From assembly GCA_024653775.1 (NCBI GenBank), contig JANLHZ010000301.1, positions 1 through 47,841 on the forward strand: a DNA stretch of 47,841 nt, written 5' to 3'. This document shows, in pieces, positions 1-8,300 of this stretch. A program made the translations under genes and the position numbers. Each line of letters starts with the position of its first letter. Position 1 is the stretch's first letter. The DNA comes from Planctomycetota bacterium. Lineage in GTDB: Bacteria > Planctomycetota > UBA8742 > JACQVU01 > JANLHZ01. The notes beneath the pieces were generated by a model, which worked only from the letters and a program-made list of their open reading frames with translations, did no database searches and had not been told where the DNA came from.

Positions 1-452
1 CTTTTGCGTCCATGTTGCGTTGATTTTCAAAAAAGATGAGCTTGATGAATTTGATGTAAGATAATGTTTTCGCAATTCGCATCGAATTTCTAAGTTAGAT
101 ACCCAATTTAAATGCTATTTAAGTGCAATTAGTTGATATACGTAATATTATTGCGGGGCGTTCGGTAAACCACCTCTCAGGCGCTTACCTATTCTCCGGA
201 AGTCACATTTTTGCGCTGAATTACTTCTCGGACGGCGCGAAAGTGCCTGGGCGTTCCGATTCGACGTGCATCACCGATACCGACACTGTCTCGATCATTT
301 TCGAAGATTGAGGCGATCCCCGTTACACGTCTCAATGCGTTCAGCGCTTATCGTGCCGAATACTATTGGCCGGAAACTACATGTGCCGGGCACTCCGAAA
401 GTGATCGGCACCAGCCACCCGCCCCGTTTGCAACTGGGACGGCTGCGCTACA
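1..452. other. Left-edge region without a convincing gene
   Basis: The first half is AT-rich and the second half GC-rich. A GTG-started frame at 123-311 (62 codons) and another frame through 307-470 read as protein-like fragments, but there is no ribosome binding site, no recognisable family and a frame change between them. They could be remnants of a decayed gene. I see no RNA gene here. Confidence 0.35.
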
Positions 453-484
453 ACAAAAAAGACGGGGAGCCGTGAAGCTCCCCG
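453..484 (-). terminator. Intrinsic terminator of nrdJ
   Basis: On the minus strand an 8-bp perfect stem (positions 477-484 pairing with 463-470, arms CGGGGAGC/GCTCCCCG) with a 6-nt loop is followed directly by a T-run (complement of the A-run at 455-460). It lies about 40 bp after the nrdJ stop codon on the same strand, the expected place for a rho-independent terminator. Confidence 0.85.
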
Positions 485-524
485 CCTGCCCCAAATTACT
501 CTCCGGCAATGCGGAAAGGTTCGC

Positions 525-2978
525 TCAGCACTTCGTGTAGCCGCAGCTCACGCACTTCTGGCAGTTCTCCTGGAACATCAGGACGCCGCCGCAACCCTCT
601 TCCGGGCAGCGGATTTTGTAGACGTCGGTCGTGCGCTTCTCGCCCGCGATGCCGTGGCCTTCGAGACGGACCTCTTCCGCGGTGTCCTCGAAGACCTTCT
701 CGTCGAGTTCGCCGAGGAGGATCGCCTTGAGGCCGTATTTGTTCTTCACGCGCAGGTACTTGGAGATCGCCTTGGCGAGTCCGTCCGCTAGGCTCATCAC
801 CCTGCCTTCGCGGCCAAGCACGCTGAGGCTCGATCCGATGCCTTCAAGCTGCTTTTCGACCAGCTCGATGCTTCCGTTGCAACGAAGGAACAGCGAGACC
901 ATCCGGCAGATCGCTTCGAGGTCGCAGCTCGCGACGTCTCCGCCTTTTCCGAGCTGAGCGAACACTTCGCGCTCTCTGCCAGATTTCGGCTCGACGCTGA
1001 TCTTGACGTGCATCTTCCCGTGCGGCGTGATCTGCTTGATCGACACGCACACGCTGATGTCGGGCATCGGGATCGGCTTGATCACGTCGGGAAGGAGGTT
1101 CGGATTCGCCGGCGCCTTCGCCGCGATGTCGAGGTGGGTTTTACCCGCGCTCTTTCCTCCCGACATGGGCTGGTTCCCGCGGCAGCCGTCGCGATAGACG
1201 GTGATTCCCTTGCATCCGAGGTCGTAGGCGAGGTTGTACGCCTCCTCGACTTCCTTCGTGGTCGCCTCGAAGTGGAAGTTCGTGGTCTTCGAGATGCTCG
1301 AGTCGTTGTGGTCCTGGAACGCGGCCTGCATCCGGACGTGCCACTCTGGCGCGATGTCGTGGGCGCATCGGAACACCTGCTTCACGTCTTCCGGAATCTC
1401 GTCGAACTTCTGGAGGCTGATCTCGTTCAGGATCTTCTCCATCAGTTCTTCGGAGTAGAAGCCGCGTTTGATCGCGATCTGCTTGAAGATCGGATTGACT
1501 TCGAGGAGCTTCTCGCCGTTCAGGACGTTCCGCTGGAAGACGACGCTGAACGCCGGCTCGATGCCGCTCGTGCAGCCCGCGATGATGCTTATCGTGCCGG
1601 TGGGCGCGATTGTCGTCGTAGCGGCGTTTCGCATCGGGCGCTCATACTTCGTGTCCCAGATGGAGCCTTCCCAGTTCGGAAAGCTACCGCGTTCGCGGGC
1701 GAGATCGTGGGACGCGTCGTGCGCCTCGTCGTTCAGGAACTTCGCGAGTTTCCGTCCGAACTCCACGCCCTCGTGGCTGTCGTACTTGATGCCGAGCCTG
1801 AAGAGCGCGTCCGCGAATCCCATTATCCCGAGGCCGATCTTGCGGTTGCCGAGGCACATCTTCTCGATTTCTGGAAGCGGATAGCGATTGGCGTCGACCA
1901 CGTTGTCGAGGTATCGGGTCGAAATGTGGATCGTCTCGCGGAGAGAGTCCCAGTTCATCCGCGGCTCGCCGGCGATGTTCTCCACGAACAGCGCGACGTT
2001 GATGCTTCCGAGGTTACAGGCCTCGTACGGAAGCAGAGGCTGCTCGCCGCAGGGATTCGTCGCCTCGATCGGACCGACGTGCGGCGTAGGATTGTGCTGA
2101 TTGACGCGATCGATGAAGATCAGCCCCGGCTCTCCGGTTCTGTGCGCGTGCTGGACGATTAGATCCCACAGTTCGCCGACCTTCCAGTAGCGCTCCTTCT
2201 CCGGAGTCTTCTCGGTTACGCCCTCCTTTTTCAGCGGGAAGCTCTGCTTGGTGCGCGGGTTCGTTACGAAGTGCCAGTTGCCCGGATCCTCGCGCAGACG
2301 CTCCATGAAGCTGTCGGTGACGCTGATCGAAATGTTGTAGTTCGTAAGGGAGACGAGGTCGTCCTTCACAGTGATGAACTTCAGAACGTCCGGATGATCG
2401 ATGCGCATCATCCCCATATTCGCGCCGCGACGGAATGCGCCCTGCTGGATGCTCTGGGTCGCTTCGCTGAAGACCTTTATGAAGCTGAGCGGGCCGGAAG
2501 TGCGTCCACCAGAACTTTTGACGATGTCTCCCTCCGGGCGCAGCCGGCTGAAATCGAACCCGGTGCCGCCGCCGGCCTTCTGGATCAGCGCGGTGTGTTT
2601 GATGCTGTCGAAAATACCGTTGATCGAATCTTCGACCGGAAGCACGAAGCACGCGCTCAGCATCCCCATCGAGCGACCCGCGTTCATAAGCGTCGGGCTG
2701 TTCGGCATGAATCTGCCGCTCGCCATCAGGTTGTAGAACTTGTTGGTCATGTCCTGAACGAAGGTGGGATGAACGCCTTCATAAAACTGTTCCGCCTCGC
2801 CGACGATGCGAGCGACGCGCATAAACAGCTCCTTAGGCGTCTCGACCACATCGCCTTGGTCGTCCTTCGCGAGATAGCGCTTCTCGAGGACGCAAAGCGT
2901 GTTCGGACCAAGCTCCATAAGCTCATCCTGCGGTGTGACGGTTTGTACTTCTACAGACTTGTCCATTCTTGTCACCAT
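525..2978 (-). CDS. nrdJ: Class II (adenosylcobalamin-dependent) ribonucleotide reductase
   Basis: It reduces ribonucleotides to deoxyribonucleotides in the cytoplasm using a cobalamin-generated thiyl radical, so it works with or without oxygen. The 817-residue protein has the family hallmarks: the NPCGEQ motif with the predicted thiyl Cys310, and the predicted redox pair Cys110 and Cys321 (the Cys310-Cys321 spacing of 11 matches the family). Glycine-rich substrate-loop motifs (KAGGGTGFDFS, APTGTISIIAGCTSGIEP) are also present. The last 27 residues form a Cys-rich zinc-ribbon-like tail (CPEEGC...CQKCVSCGYTKC) typical of NrdJ. The first ATG is preferred: AGGAGAG lies 9 nt upstream. A second ATG four codons later is less well placed. 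It is monocistronic, ends in a clear terminator and is divergent from purM. No NrdR-box or cobalamin riboswitch was recognised upstream. Confidence 0.97.
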   Translation of the reverse strand: MVTRMDKSVEVQTVTPQDELMELGPNTLCVLEKRYLAKDDQGDVVETPKELFMRVARIVGEAEQFYEGVHPTFVQDMTNKFYNLMASGRFMPNSPTLMNAGRSMGMLSACFVLPVEDSINGIFDSIKHTALIQKAGGGTGFDFSRLRPEGDIVKSSGGRTSGPLSFIKVFSEATQSIQQGAFRRGANMGMMRIDHPDVLKFITVKDDLVSLTNYNISISVTDSFMERLREDPGNWHFVTNPRTKQSFPLKKEGVTEKTPEKERYWKVGELWDLIVQHAHRTGEPGLIFIDRVNQHNPTPHVGPIEATNPCGEQPLLPYEACNLGSINVALFVENIAGEPRMNWDSLRETIHISTRYLDNVVDANRYPLPEIEKMCLGNRKIGLGIMGFADALFRLGIKYDSHEGVEFGRKLAKFLNDEAHDASHDLARERGSFPNWEGSIWDTKYERPMRNAATTTIAPTGTISIIAGCTSGIEPAFSVVFQRNVLNGEKLLEVNPIFKQIAIKRGFYSEELMEKILNEISLQKFDEIPEDVKQVFRCAHDIAPEWHVRMQAAFQDHNDSSISKTTNFHFEATTKEVEEAYNLAYDLGCKGITVYRDGCRGNQPMSGGKSAGKTHLDIAAKAPANPNLLPDVIKPIPMPDISVCVSIKQITPHGKMHVKISVEPKSGREREVFAQLGKGGDVASCDLEAICRMVSLFLRCNGSIELVEKQLEGIGSSLSVLGREGRVMSLADGLAKAISKYLRVKNKYGLKAILLGELDEKVFEDTAEEVRLEGHGIAGEKRTTDVYKIRCPEEGCGGVLMFQENCQKCVSCGYTKC

Positions 2979-3643
2979 AGATATTTACTCTCCTGCTGTA
3001 ACAAATTATTTGCCCCAAACTGATCGAATTCAAACTACAGCACCATCTGGCGACTAATGCTGTAGAAAGATAGACTGATAGTGATTTTTTACGATTGGTT
3101 GGTAACTAACGTGCGGATGTAGGTGGCCACCACATTCCGTAGTATGTTAATATCCTTTTTGAGTGCTCCACCACACAAGATATGGTGGTAAAGATAGTTC
3201 TAAAATTTACCGGGTTTTGTTACAAGCTAAAAATCCTACTTTTTTTCAAAATCCGTAACTCGATGGGCCGCAGTGGTTTACAGCATCTGCTTTCGATTCG
3301 ACCAATTTCCGCTTAAGTTTTAGTGAAAGAGTTTCACCGCTTTTCCACAACTAGGCATATTTGTCCATTTGTCGTCGCCATGTAATCTTGAAGCCGCTGA
3401 AGTCCTTGGTGGACATGGATTTGTGGACTTCCGCCTGACGGGGTATTCTGTCCCGAAAATGTGCAATTTCGGTTTTGACGCAACCGTTTCTAATTAACAA
3501 GACTAACAGTACTATTTCGTCGGATCAACCGTGGACGCGCGGGTTTTCAGATTCCGCGGAGTGAATTCTGAGTTTCGTCGGTGTTGTTTGACGCCATTCG
3601 AGGTGATAAACCTTAAGAAAATGCAAGTTCATTCGAGGCACAT
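2979..3643. other. Divergent nrdJ-purM intergenic region (665 bp)
   Basis: An AT-rich stretch with no credible ORF. It holds several short dyads: the 3035-3065 inverted repeat described separately, the 10-bp palindrome GGTGGCCACC at 3122-3131, CCACCA/TGGTGG arms at 3168-3173 and 3183-3188, and GAAGTCC/GGACTTC arms at 3399-3405 and 3425-3431. It should contain the promoters of both genes, but I could not place either with confidence. Confidence 0.5.
3035..3065. promoter_or_regulatory. Inverted repeat upstream of nrdJ, possible operator
   Basis: Perfect 8-bp arms CTACAGCA (3035-3042) and TGCTGTAG (3058-3065) flank a 15-bp centre. A third partial copy (TGCTGTAA, 2994-3001) sits next to the nrdJ ribosome binding site. 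The placement about 60-90 bp before the nrdJ start suits a regulator site, but it does not resemble the known NrdR box and the protein that would bind it is unknown. Confidence 0.35.
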
Positions 3644-4747
3644 TTGGCGCAAGACAAAAACAAATTCGTCACGTACAGCGATTCCGGCGTGAATATCGAC
3701 GAGGGTAACGCTTCCGCGGATTCGTATCTCGCTCTGATCGCGAAGGCGAGGACGAAGCGCGTAATCGACAATCCGGACGGTTTCGGCGGACTGTTCATGC
3801 TAGATTACGAGCAGCCCGTGTTCAAAAAGAAGTATCGTAAGCCCGTGCTTGTCGCGGGGACCGACGGAGTCGGGACGAAGCTTCGGGTCGCGTTCCTGAC
3901 GGGCAAACACGACACCGTGGGAATCGATCTCGTCGCGATGAGCGTCAACGACATTCTGACCCAGGGCGCGGAACCGCTGTTCTTTCTCGACTACTTCGCC
4001 ACGAGTAAACTTCGGAAGGATCAGGCCGTGGCGGTCGTGCGTGGGGTGGCTGCGGGATGCAGAATGGCCGACTGCGCGCTTCTGGGCGGCGAAACGGCGG
4101 AGCTTCCGGGTTTCTATCACGACGACGAATACGACCTCGCGGGGTTCGCTGTGGGGGTGGTCGAGAAGCACAAGATCATCGACGGAAAGGCCGTGTGCGC
4201 GGGGGACAAAATCATCGGTCTCGCTGCGAGCGGCCTGCACTCGAACGGCTTCAGTCTCGCGCGGAGAGTGCTGCTCGATGACGCGAAACTTTCGCTGGAC
4301 GAAACGCCGGAGTTTCTTGACTGCGCACTCGCGGAGGAGCTTCTGAAACCGACCGCGATCTACGTGAAACCAGTGCTGTCGATTCTTTCGAACTACCGAA
4401 GGAAGCGTCCTGTGCACGGGATGGCGCACATAACGGGAGGCGGCATCGTCGAAAACCTTCCGCGGGTGATCCCGAAGGGACTCGGCGCGTCGATTCGACG
4501 GGGCGAAGCGGAGGACAACTCGGGCGCTTCGTGGCAGGTGCCGGGGATTTTCAGGCTCATCCAGAAACTCGGGCCGGTGGAACGGGAGGAGATGTTCCGC
4601 GTTTTCAATATGGGCCTCGGATTCATGCTGGTGGTTTCGCCGCATTTCGCGGACGCGATTCTCGGCCACCTGAAAAAACTGAAGGTCAAGGCGTGGATCG
4701 TCGGCGAGATCCGCGAAGGTATCGAAGGCGTTATGTTCGAAGCGTGA
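3644..4747 (+). CDS. purM: Phosphoribosylformylglycinamidine cyclo-ligase (AIR synthetase)
   Basis: PurM makes aminoimidazole ribonucleotide from formylglycinamidine ribonucleotide with ATP, the fifth step of purine synthesis in the cytoplasm. The 367-residue length is close to the usual ~345. Family motifs are clear: YSDSGVNIDEGNA near the N-terminus, the phosphate/ATP-binding GTDGVGTKLRVAF at about residues 73-85, GGETAELPGFY in the middle and HITGGGIVENLPR in the C-terminal half. The start is TTG with GAGG 5 nt upstream. The only nearby ATG (3621) is in another frame. The gene is monocistronic and lies apart from other pur genes. Confidence 0.95.
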   Translation: MAQDKNKFVTYSDSGVNIDEGNASADSYLALIAKARTKRVIDNPDGFGGLFMLDYEQPVFKKKYRKPVLVAGTDGVGTKLRVAFLTGKHDTVGIDLVAMSVNDILTQGAEPLFFLDYFATSKLRKDQAVAVVRGVAAGCRMADCALLGGETAELPGFYHDDEYDLAGFAVGVVEKHKIIDGKAVCAGDKIIGLAASGLHSNGFSLARRVLLDDAKLSLDETPEFLDCALAEELLKPTAIYVKPVLSILSNYRRKRPVHGMAHITGGGIVENLPRVIPKGLGASIRRGEAEDNSGASWQVPGIFRLIQKLGPVEREEMFRVFNMGLGFMLVVSPHFADAILGHLKKLKVKAWIVGEIREGIEGVMFEA

Positions 4748-4794
4748 GAGGGGAATCTAGATTCTATATTTCAGAATGCAGATTTCAGATTTTA

Positions 4795-4818
4795 GTTCGC
4801 GCTCGAAGCTACAAACAT
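4795..4818 (-). repeat. REP-like unit, dispersed copy
   Basis: Read on the minus strand this is ATGTTTGTAGCTTCGA followed by GCGCGAAC. It matches the arm of the repeats beside the transposase at 16057-16077 (ATGTTTGTAGCTTCGA then CGCGAAC) with one extra base. It shows that the transposase-linked repeat is dispersed in the genome. Confidence 0.6.
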
Positions 4819-4877
4819 TTCACATCTGACGGGGTTAACTTTATCGATACCCCGATTGTGAAAAAATCTGATGAATC

Positions 4878-4926
4878 GTGGCACGGGCACCCTGCCCGTG
4901 GAACATCGGTGGGACGCCGATGCCAC
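4878..4926. repeat. Paired covarying hairpin element (GTGGCA family)
   Basis: Outer arms GTGGCA (4878-4883) and TGCCAC (4921-4926) enclose two hairpins. The first has perfect arms CACGGGCA (4882-4889) and TGCCCGTG (4893-4900) around a CCC loop. The second has arms CATCGG (4904-4909) and CCGATG (4917-4922). Read from either strand, each half starts with GTGGCA and then a hairpin, so the element is two units in inverted orientation. The second copy of this architecture is at 27707-27756. Confidence 0.75.
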
Positions 4927-5137
4927 ATTAAAAATCTGTGTTCATCGGTGTTAATCTGTGGACAAAAAATGAATCCGCGAGCCGGAGACGGCTGAGCGGA
5001 GCGAAGCCAATTCCGCGTAATCTGCGGATGTTTCGCTTTTCTTTCGGCTCACTGGGGGCAGCGCGGTGGCGAATTCTTAATTCCGTGAATCTCGTGTTGC
5101 ATGCAACGCTGGAGCCTTTATCATCGTCATCATGATA

Positions 5138-5319
5138 AGGAGTCTGAAACTAATAAGTGATACATCTCGCATCTCATCTTCACGCCATCTTCGCTTCGCA
5201 CTCAGTCGCCAAATCCTCGACGGAACTATTGCTACGACTCCGGTTTGGCTTCCTCGTGCAAAACGAATCTGACGCAAATCTGAGCGCGATTTTGTACAAC
5301 TTATTAGTTTCAGACTCCT
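5138..5319. repeat. 182-bp element with 21-bp perfect terminal inverted repeats
   Basis: AGGAGTCTGAAACTAATAAG plus T (5138-5158) is repeated as an exact reverse complement at 5299-5319, enclosing about 140 bp without an ORF. It has the size and architecture of a non-autonomous (MITE-like) element. A target-site duplication is not evident. A further hairpin (TTATCAT/ATGATAA, 5118-5138) abuts its left end. It ends 43 bp before the alpha-2-macroglobulin start, so it may carry or disrupt that promoter. Confidence 0.65.
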
Positions 5320-5362
5320 AAGCGCTTGGTTTTAATGCGCGCACGTCGCGCTGGAGACGCAA

Positions 5363-8300
5363 ATGAACAACGAACATTTCGAGAACGCCATTCACGATTA
5401 TATCGCCGGGAAGGTCGATGACAGCGCGCTGTCTGCGATCGCATCCGATCCGGAAGTATTGTCGGACCCGGAACTTCTGGAGCTTCTGAACGCGGCTCCG
5501 AAACTCCGGCAGGCGTTCGCGGAAGGTCGGCTGGCCTTCCCGCTTACCACGGAGACGAAAAAGATGATTATGAAAGAAATCACGAGTCACGAATCACGAA
5601 TTACGAATGATGAAAAGCCAAAGATCGAAGAGGAGACCCGGGCGCAGGAAGTTTCAAAAATCGGAAATCGGAAATCGAGAATCGGTCGTCCGCCGCGGAA
5701 CCCGCTCGCGTGGATGGCGCCGCTCGCGGCGAGTCTCATAATCTGCCTCGGGATGCTGACGTTCTTCACGGACTTCCTGAAGTCCCCGAATCGGGACGAG
5801 AAGTTCTCGGAGGATATTTCGCTTAACGGCGCGATGACTATGGAAGCGGAGGAACGCGCAGTCTCCATCGCCACCGTGAAACTGCCCGAGTCCGGGGTGC
5901 AGCTTACGAGCGTCTTCGCGCACGACACGTTCCACGCGGGAAGCAAGGCGGGGATGCGCGTGATGGTCGAGGTTGCGGAAAGCGTTGCGAAATCGGTTCC
6001 ACTCCCCGGCGCGGCGGTTAGGATTCTGCTCCAGACTCCGGAGGCGGTGGCGAATCCGCATTCGCAGATGTCGGGAGCGCGAGCAGTCGAAAGCCAGACC
6101 GAAAGTCAGGGTGTGCGGGAGATGAGTCCTCCGGCGGTAGTCAATGTCCCAGGCGGTGGACTTCCACGAAACCAGCCCACCGCGCCGGAGCAGAACCCCG
6201 TGGCGAACGCGGACGCGGTGCCTTCCTCGAACGAAAGCGAGGCGCACAACTACGCGAATTCGAATCTCTCTCCGCAGAGTGGCGTTTACTCGCTTCGGAA
6301 TCCGGGACTCGTGTTCGAAGGCTTAACCGACGCGAACGGCACCGTTAACGCGATCTTCGACGTACCGCTCGCGCAGCTCGGAGCGTATCAGCTCACCGTG
6401 ATCACGTCGTCGCGCTACGGTTCCGAGATGAACGAGCAGAACATTTTCGTCGTCAAGGACGCGAAGCTGATGCTCACGACGGATAAGCCCCTGTACCAGC
6501 CAGGGCAGACGATGCACTTCCGCGGGCTGGCGCTTTCCCCCGCGACGCTTCGCCCGGTGTCGGGCGCAGAACTCACTTTCGAGGTTCGCGACTCCGAGCA
6601 GAACATCGTTTTCCGGAGAAAACAGATTACCAGCGACTTCGGCGTCGTGAGCGCGTCGTTCCGCCTCGCGGAGGAAGTGAACGAAGGACCGTATTCGGTT
6701 CAGGTTCAGAGCGCGGACAATGAGGACCTGAGCGCGGGCAAGACCGTCCGCGTGGAAAGGTACACGCTCCCGCCGTTCGGGGTGACGCTCGACATCGGCA
6801 GGGTTCGGGACTTCCGTCCGGGCGAAACGGTAAGCGGCTCGCTTTCGAGCGTTTATCGATTCGGGCAGAAGGTGAAGAACGCGGACGTTATCGTCGAAGC
6901 GATTCTCGCGGGGGATTCTGTCGCGCAGTTCCACGGAACGACCGACGAAAGCGGCGACTGCAAGTTCGAGTTGCTGATTCCGGACGACTCGCACACCACC
7001 GACGCGCGGCTCGAAGCGGCTTCGAACAGACTCGTTCTCAGCGCGAAAGTTACAGACGAAACCGACCACGAGGAAGGCGCGTCGCAAAGTCTTACGCTCT
7101 CGCGGGAACCGCTCAAGGTCGGCGTGCTCATCGACGGCGGTACTCTCACCGCGGACGTGACGAACGTGCTGTACGTGGTCGTCCAGACTCCGGGCGGCGC
7201 GCCCGCGCGGGACAAGATCGTGAAGGTGACGCTGCCTTTCGTGGGCGAAATCATCGCGAACACGAAACAGAGCGGCATCGCGGAAGTGCCGTTTTTTGCG
7301 GACTCCGCTAAACTCACCGACCAGGGCGGCGGGAACTTCGAGGTGCCCGTCAGGATCGAGGTCACGGACCAGACCGGCGCGAAAGTCCGGCACGAGGAAA
7401 GCTTCCGCGCGAAGAAGATTTCGGCGGGCGCGCTCGTCATCAGACCGTCGCAGGGAGTGCTCCTGGGCGGCGAGTCGCTGACGCTTTCGCTGCAATCGAC
7501 GATGAAGGATTGCGTCGCGTACATCGACCTCCTGAAGGGCGAACAGGTCGTGCAAAGCACCTCCGCGCGGATCATGGCAGGCGAAGCGAAGATCAGCATC
7601 CAGCCGAGGCCGGACGTGCTTGGAACTATCGTCGTCCACGCGTACGCGCTGAACCAGGAAGGCGACGTCCTTTCCGACACGCGGGTCGTCTACGTCCAGG
7701 CGCAGAACAACCTTCAGGTCGAGCTTAGCGCGGATCAGGAGGATTCCTACCAGCCAGGCGAGATCGCGAACTTCGGAGTCAGCGTCCGCGCGTATGACGG
7801 CTCACCAGTGCAGGCCGCGCTCGGGATAATAATGGTCGATACCGCGGTCTTCATGCGTGGCGGCACCGAAATCCGCCCCGGTATCGAAGAAATCTACTTC
7901 TCGCTCGTGAAGGAACTTTTCGAGCGCGACGAGAACGCCGGAAAAACCGCGCCGAACGTGTCCATAGACGAGCTCGCGCTCCGCAGGGAAGCGCTCGAAG
8001 ACGCGGAGCAGCTCGCGGCAAGGGTGCTCCTTTCCGAAGCGAAGCCCGCGGTCGCGTTCGATAATCAGATCAGCGGAATGATAAGAAAGCAGCGAAGCGT
8101 CTACTACGCGATGGAGAACGTCTACTGTTCGATGGTGACGAATTTCTGCGCGACCAGCAGTACGGTGAATATAGTTTCCGGGACGGTTACGCTCGACTCC
8201 GAGCTGATCGACAATATGATCGCTTCGAACGCGCTCACCGCGGATGCCGCGACGGACGCGTTCGGCCACCGGATGTCCGCCCTGGACCTCGCGCACGTTC

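Larger units (their letters stand above)
4748..5137. repeat. Repeat-packed intergenic region after purM
   Basis: No gene is visible here. In order it holds a 12-bp palindrome GAATCTAGATTC (4753-4764), a CAGATTTCAG-type word cluster (4765-4797), a REP-like copy at 4795-4818, a paired hairpin element at 4878-4926, a cluster of ATCTGTG/ATCTGCGGA words (4929-5035) and a 12-bp palindrome GTTGCATGCAAC (5096-5107). The same words recur at 11.5 kb and elsewhere, so these look like dispersed non-coding repeats. Confidence 0.7.

Noticed and set aside
1008-2162. 384-codon ORF on the plus strand inside nrdJ
   Set aside because: It is antisense to a complete, motif-rich nrdJ and is Arg/Asp/Val-rich without domains, as expected for a shadow frame in GC-rich DNA. 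Similar shadows occur opposite purM, the macroglobulin and nuoM.
2979-3643. Cobalamin riboswitch or NrdR boxes upstream of nrdJ
   Set aside because: The conserved B12-box and NrdR-box sequences were not recognised on the minus strand.
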